From positions 40,165 to 104,164 of the forward strand of contig NZ_JAIVKX010000023.1 of NCBI RefSeq assembly GCF_020524285.1: 64,000 nt of DNA. The letters run 5' to 3'. This document shows, one piece after another, positions 8,940-18,245 of the stretch. This stretch comes from Alloyangia pacifica (GTDB taxonomy: Bacteria; Pseudomonadota; Alphaproteobacteria; Rhodobacterales; Rhodobacteraceae). Every line of letters starts with the position of its first letter. The stretch's first letter is position 1. A model generated the notes under the pieces. That model ran no database searches and had not been told where the DNA came from. It saw only the letters and a program-made list of their open reading frames with translations. The translations under genes were made by a program, and so were the position numbers.

Positions 8940-9224
8940 TCCAAGGGGGCGGTTCCGTCCTCGGACCGCCCGGCTGTATCGGGACGGTCGCGCGATTTGC
9001 GGCCGTCGCCGTGGCGACGCAGGTCTCGCGGCGAGACTGGCTGCTGGAGGTGCGTCAGCCCGCTTTCCGCCGGGCCATGCCGCTAGGGGGGCAGGCCGTC
9101 TGCGGTCCGGCCGGCGGCGACCTGTTTGGCCAGACTATACATGTCTTTTGGCACACCGAGCAAAGCCGGGCGTTCAGGCGCGCAGTAGCCTCTCGGCAAC
9201 GCAACGACGACCCGAGGATCGAGA

Positions 9225-10739
9225 ATGGCCGTACATGCGCCGACAAAAGACGAGCTGAGAGCCACTGCGGCCCACTACGGGATCGCCTTTACCGACGCTG
9301 AACTTGAGGAATACCAGGCTGCGATCGCCGCAAGACTGTCCTCCTATGAGGTGGTGTCCCGGATGCCAGACGAAGTGCCAGAGGTGCAGTATCCGCGCAC
9401 GCCCGGGCATCGACCGTTGCCCGAGGATAACCCGCATAATGCCTGGTACTGGAAGACCTCTGTGAAAGGTGCGGCAAGCGGTAAGCTGACGGGCAAGAAG
9501 GTTTCGCTCAAGGACAACATCATGCTGGCCGGTGTCCCGATGATGAACGGCACGCCGCAGCTCGAAGGTTATGTACCGGAGTTCGACGCGACGATTGTGA
9601 CCCGCATCCTCGACGCGGGCGGCGAGATCCTCGGTAAGGCGCATTGCGAGCTGCTGTGCATGACCGGAAGCTCCTTCACCAATGCCACAGGTCCGGTTCA
9701 CAATCCTTGGCGGCACGGCTACTCGGCGGGGGGCTCCTCCTCGGGATCCGCGGTCACCGTGGCGACCGGCGAGGTCGACATGTCTGTCGGATGCGATCAG
9801 GGCGGCTCGATCCGCATGCCTGCGTCCTTCTGCGGCATCTACGGCATGAAGCCGACCCACGGACTGGTGCCCTATACCGGGATCATGCCGATCGAGATCG
9901 AGATCGACCATGCCGGCCCGATGACCGCCACGGTCGAGGACAACGCGCTGCTGCTCGAAGTCATCGCTGGTGACGACGGCTATGATCCGCGGATAAAGGC
10001 ACCTGACGTGCGCGAGTATACCAAGGCGCTGACCGGCGACATCCGGGGGATGAAGATCGGTGTCCTCAAGGAGGGCTTCGAGGACCGTTTCGCCGATCCC
10101 GACGTCAACGAGAAGGTCCGCGCCGCGGCTAAGCGGCTCGAGGCGCTGGGAGCCGAGGTGATCGAGGTCTCGGTGCCAATGCACAAGATTGCGGGCGCCA
10201 TCTTCGAGCCGATCGTGACCGAGGGTTCGTTCATGACGATGTTCGAGGGCGACGGCTATGGCGCTTCGCGGCGAGATCTATACGCGGTTTCGATGATGGA
10301 TCATTACCGTGGCTGGCGCCGCACGGCGAATGACCTATCACCCACCGCCAAGATCGCCCTTCTCGCAGGCCGCTACATCACCGACACCTACGGCACGCGG
10401 TTCTACGGCAAGGCGATGAACATCAGCCGCCGTCTTCGCGCAGCCTATGACGCTAAGTTGGCCGAGGTAGATCTTCTTCTGATGCCCACAACAGCCGTCA
10501 CTTCGAAGAAAATGCCGGAACCGGATGCGCCGCTGGCTGAAATCCTCGATCGCGCGCATGAGATGGTCGGCATCACCTGTCCCTTCGACATTACCCACCA
10601 CCCGGCCATGTCCGTGCCCTGCGGCCTGTCGGAGGGGCTGCCGGTGGGGATGATGCTGGTGGGGCGGCACTTTGACGAGGAGACCATCTACCGCGCCGCC
10701 CACGCATTTGAGCAGTCGGGCGACTGGAAGACCTTCTGA
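9225..10739 (+). CDS. Nitrile-pathway amidase (504 residues, AmdA-like)
   Basis: This long amidase-signature enzyme resembles the amidases paired with nitrile hydratases in Rhodococcus and Pseudomonas. Residues 1-75 form the extra N-terminal helical segment of that subgroup. The triad falls at Lys96 (KKVSLKDNIM), Ser171 (GGSSSGSA) and Ser195 (GCDQGGSIRMPAS), the same numbering I recall for the Rhodococcus enzyme. It hydrolyses amides to carboxylic acids and ammonia in the cytoplasm. The preceding 285 bases (8940-9224) contain no supported gene. It transcribes rightward, away from the nitrile hydratase operon, so it has its own promoter. It is the best candidate for the main amidase partner. 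Confidence 0.92.
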   Translation: MAVHAPTKDELRATAAHYGIAFTDAELEEYQAAIAARLSSYEVVSRMPDEVPEVQYPRTPGHRPLPEDNPHNAWYWKTSVKGAASGKLTGKKVSLKDNIMLAGVPMMNGTPQLEGYVPEFDATIVTRILDAGGEILGKAHCELLCMTGSSFTNATGPVHNPWRHGYSAGGSSSGSAVTVATGEVDMSVGCDQGGSIRMPASFCGIYGMKPTHGLVPYTGIMPIEIEIDHAGPMTATVEDNALLLEVIAGDDGYDPRIKAPDVREYTKALTGDIRGMKIGVLKEGFEDRFADPDVNEKVRAAAKRLEALGAEVIEVSVPMHKIAGAIFEPIVTEGSFMTMFEGDGYGASRRDLYAVSMMDHYRGWRRTANDLSPTAKIALLAGRYITDTYGTRFYGKAMNISRRLRAAYDAKLAEVDLLLMPTTAVTSKKMPEPDAPLAEILDRAHEMVGITCPFDITHHPAMSVPCGLSEGLPVGMMLVGRHFDEETIYRAAHAFEQSGDWKTF

Positions 10740-10787
10740 TCGGCGCATCTGGTCAATCGTTTTGGCCGATAGGGTAAAGCGTACGCC

Positions 10788-10820
10788 GGGCCTCTTGCTA
10801 AGTTCATTGCAAGAATGCCC
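10788..10820. terminator. Imperfect hairpin between two amidase genes
   Basis: GGGC-C-TCTTGC and GCAAGA-AT-GCCC can pair across a ten-base loop. There is no T-run, so it may be a weak terminator, an attenuator or an mRNA end stabiliser between the amidases at 9.2 and 10.9 kb. Confidence 0.4.
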
Positions 10821-10935
10821 GCCGGGACGCTTTCTCGCCGCTTGTGAGAAACGCTTTCGGAACACCCCATAACTTTTTGCATGGCGCGTTCCCTGGGGGC
10901 GACGCGACGCGCCGTGCCTATCGCGAGGACACGAT

Positions 10936-12306
10936 ATGAAAGATGTATGTGCCAATCGGATGACCATCGATGAAGCCCGCCGCGAGATTTCCCGCTCCGG
11001 CGCGGCTGGGCTCGCGGACCGCCTTGGTGCCATTGCCGTGGGCAATCCTCTGAACGCGACAACTCAGGTGGACTACCGTGTGCCCGAAGGGTTGACCGGA
11101 CAGTTGGCCGGCCTTCCGATCGCTGTGAAAGACAACGTCGACGTTCTTGGTTTCGCGACCACGGGCGCTTCACCCGCGCTCAAGAACTTTCGTCCGGGCG
11201 CAGACGCGCCGGTGGTGGCCCGGCTGAAAGCGGCGGGAGCCTGGGTTCCGGCGAAATTGAACATGCATGAGCTGGCCTTCGGCATTACATCGGACAACGC
11301 TGCTTACGGGCGGGTGATCAACCCTTTCGACGCGGGGAGGACGGCAGGGGGCTCCTCGGGCGGCTCGGGGGCAGCGGTTGCGGCCGGGTTGGTCCCAGTG
11401 GCGCTCGGCACGGATACGGGTGCGTCGGTCCGCATTCCGGCGGCCTTCTGCGGAACCGTCGGCCTGCGTCCCTCGACCGGACGCTATTCAACAGATGGCG
11501 TCATCGCGATTTCCTGGATGCGCGACACAATTGGTGTGCTTGCTAACTCGGTCAGTGATATCTCGGAAATCGACGCCGTGATCTGCCCCGATGATGCCGC
11601 CGATATTACCGTTCCGAGGCGCCCGCTGCGCCTCGGTCTGCCGGCGGATGCGTTGCCTGGCTATTGCCCAGCGACCGAAGACCGATTCCGCGCGGCGCTG
11701 GAAGAGCTCGTTTCCGGTGGCACGGTCGAGATCGTACCGCTTCCGGCACTCGGCTACGAGGAAATTCAGAGCCGGTTCGATGCCCCAACGGCGCAAACTG
11801 AGGCGTTGACGTGGTGGCGGGAATTTTGCACGGACAAGCTCGAAATCACCCTACAGGAATTCCGCGAGGGGCTTGCCAGCCCGGACGTTGTCGAGATCTT
11901 CGCCACCATGGAGGCCGCCGCGTCCGACGGCGCCGTCATCTACCGCGATCTCGTGCGCAAGGGCCGCTCGGCCTTGCAGGCGTGCATCGGCGCCCTGTTT
12001 ACGCAGTACGAAATCGACCTGATCGCTGCGCCCACCTCGCCTGTACAACCACCCAAGGTCGAGGACTATTCTCAGATCAAGGTCAGGGGCGAATTGCGAC
12101 CCACGCTCCCAGTGGTCGTGCAGAACACCTCCCTGGCCACAATCGCCGGAACCCCCTCGCTCACGCTTCCGGCAGGCTTCGACGCAGACGGGCTCCCTGT
12201 CGGCCTGATGCTGGAGGCGCCGATCGGGTGCGACCGGCAGCTTCTGGCCATGGCCGCGCGCATCGAAGCCGAGCTTTCGCCGGGGTGCTTTGAATCTTTG
12301 AGATGA
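10936..12306 (+). CDS. Amidase-signature family amidase, second of the amide module
   Basis: This 456-residue amidase-signature enzyme shows the triad Lys65 (GLPIAVKDNVDV), Ser140 (AGGSSGGSGAA) and Ser164 (GTDTGASVRIPAAFCG). The GTDTGASVR form and the overall length place it nearer to mandelamide, aryl-amide or biuret/allophanate-type hydrolases than to the 504-residue enzyme upstream. Initiation at 10936 follows a GAGGACAC stretch. The next gene on the strand is an amide/urea-type ABC importer after a terminator, so uptake and hydrolysis are probably coordinated. The substrate is not predictable from motifs alone. Confidence 0.87.
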   Translation: MKDVCANRMTIDEARREISRSGAAGLADRLGAIAVGNPLNATTQVDYRVPEGLTGQLAGLPIAVKDNVDVLGFATTGASPALKNFRPGADAPVVARLKAAGAWVPAKLNMHELAFGITSDNAAYGRVINPFDAGRTAGGSSGGSGAAVAAGLVPVALGTDTGASVRIPAAFCGTVGLRPSTGRYSTDGVIAISWMRDTIGVLANSVSDISEIDAVICPDDAADITVPRRPLRLGLPADALPGYCPATEDRFRAALEELVSGGTVEIVPLPALGYEEIQSRFDAPTAQTEALTWWREFCTDKLEITLQEFREGLASPDVVEIFATMEAAASDGAVIYRDLVRKGRSALQACIGALFTQYEIDLIAAPTSPVQPPKVEDYSQIKVRGELRPTLPVVVQNTSLATIAGTPSLTLPAGFDADGLPVGLMLEAPIGCDRQLLAMAARIEAELSPGCFESLR

Positions 12307-12309
12307 CTG

Positions 12310-12347
12310 CAAAGGTCCCGGCGTAGTGGCGGGGCCTTTGGATTTTA
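12310..12347 (+). terminator. Terminator after second amidase
   Basis: CAAAGGTCCC pairs with GGGGCCTTTG (one G-T pair) around an eleven-base loop and is followed by GATTTTA. It lies three bases after the amidase stop. Confidence 0.75.
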
Positions 12348-12611
12348 CGCCGAGGGGATCGATGATTCCCGTAGGCAGTTTCAACGGCTCCGGTTCTTCA
12401 AGTGAGGCGGCCTAAGCGGGTCGCTCCAGCGCAAGATCGACAAAGGTGCTCGTCGGACTTGAACACTCATCAGCTCTGGGCCCGGTTCTTGCGCCAAAAT
12501 GCGGCACCAAATATTTTATGTCCGTAAATGACATATTAAATTGTCAAAACCGATTTCATTTATCCCGACCATCTCGGAAACTCGACGAGAAGCAGCAACA
12601 GGGATCTTCAC
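12348..12611 (+). promoter_or_regulatory. Leader region of the amide transporter operon with inverted repeat
   Basis: No gene is supported here. The last 110 bases are clearly AT-richer than the surroundings. TATGTC and GACATA form a perfect six-base inverted repeat with a seven-base spacer at 12517-12535, a plausible site for one of the two IclR regulators encoded just beyond the operon. This is inference from symmetry and position only. Confidence 0.45.
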
Positions 12612-13841
12612 ATGACTTTCTCCAGACGGACCTTTCTCCAGACTTCCGCGGCGCTTACCGCCACGCTTTCTGCGCCTACGATCCTGCGCGCGCAGGACGA
12701 CGTGATCCGCATCGGTGGCCTTCACGATCTGTCGGGCGCGATCGACTCCAGCGGCATTCCTATGAACCAGGCGATGCAATACGCGGTGGCGCAGATCAAC
12801 GAGGCGGGCGGTCTTCTCGGCCGTCAGGTCGAGGCGGTCACTTACGATCCGCAGTCGAACATGTCGCTCTATTCGCAATACGCGACCCAGCTTGCGCTGC
12901 GTGACAAGGTGACGGCAGTTTTCGGTGGCATCACCTCGGCTAGTCGCGAGACCATCCGCCCGATCTTCCATCGCTACCAGACGCCCTATTTTTACAGCTG
13001 CCTCTACGAAGGCGGTGTCTGCGACCGAAACGAAATCACGCTGGGTACCACTCCGGCCCAGACTGTGGCGCAGCTCATTCCCAACGCGATGAACCTCTGG
13101 GGTAAGAAGGTCTATACTGTCGCCGCTGACTACAACTACGGTCACATCACCGCGGCATGGATTAAGCGCTACGTGGAAGAGAACGGCGGCGAGTTGATCG
13201 AGACCGAGTTCTTCCCCCTCGACACCACACAGTTTGGCTCGACGATCTCGAAGATTCAGGCGGCCAAGCCTGACATGGTGATGTCGGTGCTTGTCGGAAC
13301 CGCGCATTTGGGCTTTTACCGCCAGTGGGTCGCCTCCGGGATGAAGGGCGAGATCCCGATCGCCTCTACCAGCTTCGGCGGCAACGGCACCGAGAACGTC
13401 ATGCTGACGCCGGAAGAGGGCAACGGAATCCTCACTGCCTTCGGCTACTATGAGACTGTCGAAAACGAGAAGAATGCCGAATTCCGTGAAGGTATTAAGG
13501 CTTTCTATCCGGACAATCCGCCTGTGCTGGGTGAGACGTCGGAAGTTACTTACGAGGCAGTGATGATCTGGGCCGACGCGGTCAAAGAAGCGGGCTCGAC
13601 GGACCGGGACGCAATTCTCGAGGTGATCGAAACCGGCAAGTCCTATTTGCTGCCCGCGGGAAATGTAGCCATCGACCCGCTGACCCACCACGCTGTGCGC
13701 GACGTCTACATCGCCGAGCTCAGGGATCAGAAAATGGATATCCAGCAAAAATTCGAAGCGGTGCAGCCGACCGATACGCAGATGGTCTGCAACCTGCAGG
13801 AAACGCCGGATGCCAACGTCCATCACGAGATCAGCCTCTGA
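12612..13841 (+). CDS. ABC transporter binding protein, amide/urea type (UrtA/FmdD-like)
   Basis: The 409-residue protein is a type 1 periplasmic binding protein of the LivK/UrtA/FmdD group. It starts with a twin-arginine-like signal (SRRTFLQT at residues 4-11, cleavage near ILRA at 27). The mature chain begins IRIGGLHDLSGAID and includes the family stretch EVTYEAVMIWADAV. Relatives bind branched amino acids, urea or short amides. Its position after two amidases and before a full set of permease and ATPase genes points to amide uptake. The ligand remains inferred. Confidence 0.88.
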   Translation: MTFSRRTFLQTSAALTATLSAPTILRAQDDVIRIGGLHDLSGAIDSSGIPMNQAMQYAVAQINEAGGLLGRQVEAVTYDPQSNMSLYSQYATQLALRDKVTAVFGGITSASRETIRPIFHRYQTPYFYSCLYEGGVCDRNEITLGTTPAQTVAQLIPNAMNLWGKKVYTVAADYNYGHITAAWIKRYVEENGGELIETEFFPLDTTQFGSTISKIQAAKPDMVMSVLVGTAHLGFYRQWVASGMKGEIPIASTSFGGNGTENVMLTPEEGNGILTAFGYYETVENEKNAEFREGIKAFYPDNPPVLGETSEVTYEAVMIWADAVKEAGSTDRDAILEVIETGKSYLLPAGNVAIDPLTHHAVRDVYIAELRDQKMDIQQKFEAVQPTDTQMVCNLQETPDANVHHEISL

Positions 13842-13908
13842 GTAAACTGAGCTGGTCTGCCGCAAATCGCGGCGGGCCGGTCCGGCCAATCCGAACACGG
13901 AGCGCCAA

Positions 13909-14775
13909 ATGGACTACACTATAATTGTCTTCCTCGAAATCCTACGCGCCATCTCCTGGCTCGTGATCCTCGCCGCGGGGCTGGCCATCATCTTCGGGAT
14001 GATGAAGGTCATTAACTTCGCCCACGGCGAGTTCCTGATGCTGGGAGGATACATCACCATCATGTCGCACAACGCCGGGGTGCCGCTATGGATCTCCATG
14101 GGTGTCCTTGCACCGCTGGTCGTTGGCGTCTTCGGCATTATCGTCGAACGTCTGGTGATCCGGCACCTTTACGGTCGCATCATCGACAGCCTGCTCGCCA
14201 CATGGGGCCTGAGCTTGCTGATGATTGGCGGGGTGACCATGGTCTTCGGCAATACTGTGCAGGGCGTGTCGACGCCGCTCGGCAGCCTTTCGATCGGGGC
14301 CTACCAGGTGCCCGGCTATAACCTTCTGCTCATTGGCATTGCGGTGGCGATGATGATGGCGATCTGGTTGGTGCTGCGGTTTACCTCGGCAGGGCTGATC
14401 GCGCGCGCAACGATGCAGAATCCGGACATGGCCGAGACGCTGGGCGTGCGCACGAGCTGGGTCTACATGGCGACCTTCGGCTTGGGATCGGCAGTGACGG
14501 GTCTGGCGGGCGGTCTGCTGGCTCCCTTGACCGGCGTGGCCCCCTCAATGGGCGTGAATTTCGTCGCCCAGAGTTTCATCACCGTTATCACCGGCGGTGC
14601 CTCAATGATTGCCGGGACGCTGTCGGCGGGCACACTTCTTGGCACGATCAGCCAGGGCGTGACCTTCGCTACCGGGCCCGTCTATGGCGATGCGGCGCTG
14701 CTGCTGGCCGCGCTAATCCTGCTGCGCTTGCTGCCGCAGGGCATCACCGGGCGCATCTTCCGAAAATCCCTCTGA
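13909..14775 (+). CDS. LivH/UrtB-type ABC permease
   Basis: The 288-residue inner-membrane permease has about eight hydrophobic helices and the LivH hallmark near the N terminus (IIFGMMKVINFAHGEFLMLG). The EAA-like loop lies around LARATMQNPDMAETLGV. It starts 67 bases after the binding-protein stop and is followed by the second permease 25 bases later. It forms half of the membrane channel of the amide importer. Confidence 0.9.
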   Translation: MDYTIIVFLEILRAISWLVILAAGLAIIFGMMKVINFAHGEFLMLGGYITIMSHNAGVPLWISMGVLAPLVVGVFGIIVERLVIRHLYGRIIDSLLATWGLSLLMIGGVTMVFGNTVQGVSTPLGSLSIGAYQVPGYNLLLIGIAVAMMMAIWLVLRFTSAGLIARATMQNPDMAETLGVRTSWVYMATFGLGSAVTGLAGGLLAPLTGVAPSMGVNFVAQSFITVITGGASMIAGTLSAGTLLGTISQGVTFATGPVYGDAALLLAALILLRLLPQGITGRIFRKSL

Positions 14776-14800
14776 CCCGCCGTTCCAAAGGAGTCATCAA

Positions 14801-15841
14801 ATGGAAACCTCTCTCCGCACGGATCCGGGCTTTTGGTTCATGACAGCTCTGGGCCTTGTGCTTCTGTTCCTAGGGCCTCTCTTCTGGGACCTCTTCCAGA
14901 TCATGCAGATCACGCAATACGTGGTGCTTTCGGTCTATGTGCTCTCGCTGGCTTACATCTGGGGGTTCGGCGGAATCCTGAGCTTCGGGCAGGCTGCCTT
15001 CTTCGGGCTGGGCGCCTACACCTTCTCGGTCGCGGCGATCAACATGGGCGAGACGACCTTTCCCTTCGTGCTGGCCTTCGCCATCCCAGCCATCTTCGGT
15101 GCGGCACTCGGCTACTTCATGTTCTACGGCAAATTGTCGGACGTCTACATGGGCGTCGTGACCATGGTAGTCACGCTGATCTTCTGGAAGCTAATCAACC
15201 ATACGGCCGGCCCTGAATACGCTATCGGCGACGCGCGCCTCGGCGGGTTCAACGGCATCCCCTCAGTGCCGGTGCTGAACGTGCCAGGCGACGCGCAGGC
15301 TTGGCTCGACCCGGGACAGATGTTTCAGGTCTTCATGGCCATCCTGACACTACTCTACGTGCTGCTGCGGATCCTCATTGCCTCGGACTTCGGGCGCATT
15401 TCGATGGGAATTCGCGAAAATGAGACCCGGGCCGCGTTGCTGGGCTACGACGTGCGCCGGCACAAGGTGATCATGTTCGCGCTCGGCGCAGGCATTGCCG
15501 GGATGGCAGGAGGTATGTGGGCCACGTACCAGACCTTCATCGATCCCAATGTCTTCTCGCTGGAGATGTCGGCCAAGGCACTGATTTGGACCATGGCCGG
15601 GGGTGTCGGAACGCTGGCGGGGCCGATCGTCGCGGTGGTGCTGCTGCAGTACCTGTCGCTGAAGTTGGGCGAGATGCACATTCTCAACAACAACTTCATC
15701 CTTGGCGGGATCATGATGGTCCTCGTCCTTCTGGTGCCCAAGGGCGGGCTTCCGACGCTTCGCGATGGCATCGCTGCGCTGCGCGTACGGGGCTCGGTGC
15801 GGCGCTCAGGAACCCCCGGAAAGGTAGCTCCCGATGTCTGA
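14801..15841 (+). CDS. LivM/UrtC-type ABC permease
   Basis: The 346-residue permease contains the LivM hallmarks GFGGILSFGQAAFFGLGAY (about 50-68) and SDFGRISMGIRENETRAALLGYDV. AAAGGAG lies eight bases before the ATG. The stop overlaps the next start by eight bases (ATGTCTGA), showing translational coupling to the ATPase. It pairs with the LivH-type permease. The C-terminal 20 residues are basic and look cytoplasmic. Confidence 0.9.
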   Translation: METSLRTDPGFWFMTALGLVLLFLGPLFWDLFQIMQITQYVVLSVYVLSLAYIWGFGGILSFGQAAFFGLGAYTFSVAAINMGETTFPFVLAFAIPAIFGAALGYFMFYGKLSDVYMGVVTMVVTLIFWKLINHTAGPEYAIGDARLGGFNGIPSVPVLNVPGDAQAWLDPGQMFQVFMAILTLLYVLLRILIASDFGRISMGIRENETRAALLGYDVRRHKVIMFALGAGIAGMAGGMWATYQTFIDPNVFSLEMSAKALIWTMAGGVGTLAGPIVAVVLLQYLSLKLGEMHILNNNFILGGIMMVLVLLVPKGGLPTLRDGIAALRVRGSVRRSGTPGKVAPDV

Positions 15842-16568
15842 TCTTCGTCCGATCCTCACCACCGAGAAGCTCGTCATGCAGTTCGGCGGGGTGACCGCCG
15901 TAGACAATGTCGATTTCAGCCTGCGCGAGGGCGAGCTGCGCTGCCTTCTGGGTCCAAATGGTGCCGGCAAGTCGACGTTCTTCAAGTGCCTGACCGGCCA
16001 GTTGACTCCCACGTCCGGAAGGGTCCGGTTCGACGGGCAGGACATCACCGGCTGGGAAACCCATGCGATCGTCGGAATGGGTGTCGGCATCAAGACACAG
16101 GTGCCGAACCTTTTCGACGGGCTATCGGCCTATGAGAACGTGCGTATGTCGGCGCGTCGCAAGCACTTGCGCCCGATGGCAAAAGAGAAGGCCGAAGAGA
16201 TGCTGGAGAAATGCGGCATCGCCCATCTCGCCCGGCGCGAAGTCGGGCTACTGGCGCATGGCCAGCGGCAACTGGTGGAGCTAGCAACTGTGCTGGCGGG
16301 CGAGCCGCGGCTGGTGTTGCTCGATGAGCCGGCGGCCGGCATGGCCGGCGACGAGCGAGACCGTTTGGCCGATCTCGTGCTCGAAACTTCTCGGCGCGCC
16401 GCGGTCGTGGTGGTCGAACACGACATGGCCTTCATCCGCCGCATCGCCAAATTCACTACCGTCTTCAACCGAGGCGCGATTTTCCGTGAGGCGATGATCG
16501 ACGAGATCATGTCCGACCGTGCCGTTCAAGAAATCTACTTGGGGAAACAGGCCGATGTCGCTGCTTGA
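15834..16568 (+). CDS. LivG/UrtD-type ABC ATPase
   Basis: The 244-residue ATPase has Walker A GPNGAGKST (40-48) and Walker B LVLLDEP followed by AAGMAGDERDRL. The signature region is unusual: it reads LLAHGQRQLVELA where LSGGQ is expected, as in the UrtD/LivG group. The switch His is in VVVEHDM. It overlaps the preceding permease and the following ATPase, so the five transporter genes form one unit. Confidence 0.9.
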   Translation: MSDLRPILTTEKLVMQFGGVTAVDNVDFSLREGELRCLLGPNGAGKSTFFKCLTGQLTPTSGRVRFDGQDITGWETHAIVGMGVGIKTQVPNLFDGLSAYENVRMSARRKHLRPMAKEKAEEMLEKCGIAHLARREVGLLAHGQRQLVELATVLAGEPRLVLLDEPAAGMAGDERDRLADLVLETSRRAAVVVVEHDMAFIRRIAKFTTVFNRGAIFREAMIDEIMSDRAVQEIYLGKQADVAA

Positions 16569-17262
16569 AGTTCGCAATCTTAAGGCCGCTTACGGCGCGG
16601 TGCCGGCCTTGCACCAGGTCGACATGACCGTTGCGCCGGGCGAGGTCGTCGGGGTGCTGGGCCACAACGGCATGGGCAAGACGACCCTGCTGCGTGCGCT
16701 CATGGGCTTCGTGAAGGTGACCAGCGGGGATATTGTCTTCGACGGGCAAAAGCTGAATGCCCTGCCGGTCAACGCTCGGGCGCGGATGGGTTTGGGGCTT
16801 GTGCCGCAAGGCCGAATGATCTTTCCGACCCTTTCGGTGCGCGAGAACCTTGAGAGCGGGATCGCGGGTCAGAAGGATGCAGACACAGTGATCGAGGAAA
16901 TCCTCACGATCTTTCCGCGTCTGACCCGCCTGCTTGATCGTAGTGGCGGTGCTCTGTCGGGGGGCGAGCAGCAACTGCTCGCGCTGGCCCGGTGCCTGTG
17001 CCGAAAGCCGCGGCTGATGCTGCTGGACGAGCCGACCGAAGGGATACAGCCGTCGATCATCGACGAGATCTCGGAGACTCTGCAGGCCCTGACCCGCAAC
17101 ACGGACATCACCATCGTTCTGGTCGAGCAAAACCTCGATTTCATCACAGGCCTTTCGGATCGTGTCTATACCATCTCGAACGGTGTGCTGGATCGACAGA
17201 TTCCCAAAGACCAGCTGACCGACAGCCGGGCGGTGAGTGAGTTTATGGGCTTCGCGGCCTGA
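16555..17262 (+). CDS. LivF/UrtE-type ABC ATPase
   Basis: The 235-residue ATPase has Walker A GHNGMGKTT (36-44), signature LSGGEQQLLALARCL and Walker B LMLLDEPTEGIQPSIIDEI. The TEGIQPSII wording is typical of LivF/UrtE. I chose ATG 16555, inside the end of the previous gene by 14 bases, because upstream codons of the longer frame are read-through of the LivG gene. It is the last gene of the transporter operon and is followed by a clear terminator. Confidence 0.9.
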   Translation: MSLLEVRNLKAAYGAVPALHQVDMTVAPGEVVGVLGHNGMGKTTLLRALMGFVKVTSGDIVFDGQKLNALPVNARARMGLGLVPQGRMIFPTLSVRENLESGIAGQKDADTVIEEILTIFPRLTRLLDRSGGALSGGEQQLLALARCLCRKPRLMLLDEPTEGIQPSIIDEISETLQALTRNTDITIVLVEQNLDFITGLSDRVYTISNGVLDRQIPKDQLTDSRAVSEFMGFAA

Positions 17263-17284
17263 CTCGTAGAGCCCAAGAGCATTG

Positions 17285-17319
17285 AGACCCCGGCGTGATC
17301 ACCATGCCGGGGTCTTTCT
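17285..17319 (+). terminator. Terminator after the amide ABC operon
   Basis: GACCCCGGC pairs perfectly with GCCGGGGTC around an eleven-base loop, followed by TTTCT. It separates the operon from the convergent cysteine hydrolase gene. Confidence 0.88.
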
Positions 17320-17364
17320 AGTGACGTCTGGGGTCCTCGGGCATGGGCCCTTCGGCTCGAGTTG

Positions 17365-18075
17365 TCACTCGGCGGCCGTGCGAGTCGCTGCTCCGGCATT
17401 CAACAGTCCGATCACCTCCTTGGTGGTGCGGACATCGGCGAAGACCGGATAGAGGCTGTCGAGCGTGCCATTGTGCTCGTCGTCGTTGAGCGCAGCATTT
17501 CCGTCGGACAGGAAGATCACCTTATAGCTCAGCTGCTGCGCGTCGCGCGCGGTCGCCTCCGAGCAGCAGTTGGTCACCGTTCCGGTGATCAGCACGGTAT
17601 CCACGTCAAGTTCCTGCAGCACTTTGTGCAGATCACAGGTGCCCTGAGTGAAACCGCTGAAACGGGTTTTGTCGAGCACGGGCTCGCCTTCGGCAACGTC
17701 AAGCTCTGGCCAGAGCGCATGGTCGTGCTCACCGGCGGCGAAGCCTTTCCTGAGACCTTCCGAGAAAGGTGTGCCAAGCATATCGCCGTACCAGCTGGTC
17801 CAGGCGATCTTCTCATTCGGATCGTAGGTGTAGCGAAGGAAAATGTTCGTACCTCCGGCCGCCCGGATTGCTTGGGAAAGGGCGTTCACATTCGGGACGA
17901 TGTCGCGCGCTACGGGGATCTCGGAAACAGCACCCTCTTCCATGAAGCCATTTTGCAGATCGACAATCACATGGGCCGTACGGGCGGGGTCGAACGTCTC
18001 GAAGGCATGGTCGCGACCGCCTCGGTTCTTCTTGCCGCGCTCAAGTGCGGCGGCGGACATCTTGATGGTATGCAT
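17365..18075 (-). CDS. Isochorismatase-fold cysteine hydrolase, second copy
   Basis: This 236-residue protein is a paralogue of the hydrolase at 1.7 kb. The triad has the same numbering: Asp39 (VIVDLQNGF), Lys136 (LDKTRFSGF) and Cys171 (VTNCCSEATARDA). Both share LERG near the start and VARDIVPNVNAL in the middle, but the surfaces differ, so they may act on different amides. It lies leftward, 170 bases downstream of two IclR genes, and converges on the amide transporter. An N-carbamoyl or amide hydrolase role is inferred. Confidence 0.86.
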   Translation of the reverse strand: MHTIKMSAAALERGKKNRGGRDHAFETFDPARTAHVIVDLQNGFMEEGAVSEIPVARDIVPNVNALSQAIRAAGGTNIFLRYTYDPNEKIAWTSWYGDMLGTPFSEGLRKGFAAGEHDHALWPELDVAEGEPVLDKTRFSGFTQGTCDLHKVLQELDVDTVLITGTVTNCCSEATARDAQQLSYKVIFLSDGNAALNDDEHNGTLDSLYPVFADVRTTKEVIGLLNAGAATRTAAE

Positions 18076-18245
18076 GCGAGCTCCTTGAAGTCGAATGGGG
18101 TACGAAATCGCCCCGGCTAGGCCGAAGTGATGTATGTATATAGCGAAATGCTTTGCTTATTAGAGATAACTTGGAATTCGTGCGTGTTCCGCCGCAGCCC
18201 TTGCTCTGGATGCCCACGAGATGTGCAGGGAAGGGGAGGAGACGA

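Noticed and set aside
8940..9224. Small gene before the 504-residue amidase
   Set aside because: Several frames are open but none has a ribosome-binding site, family feature or consistent codon use.
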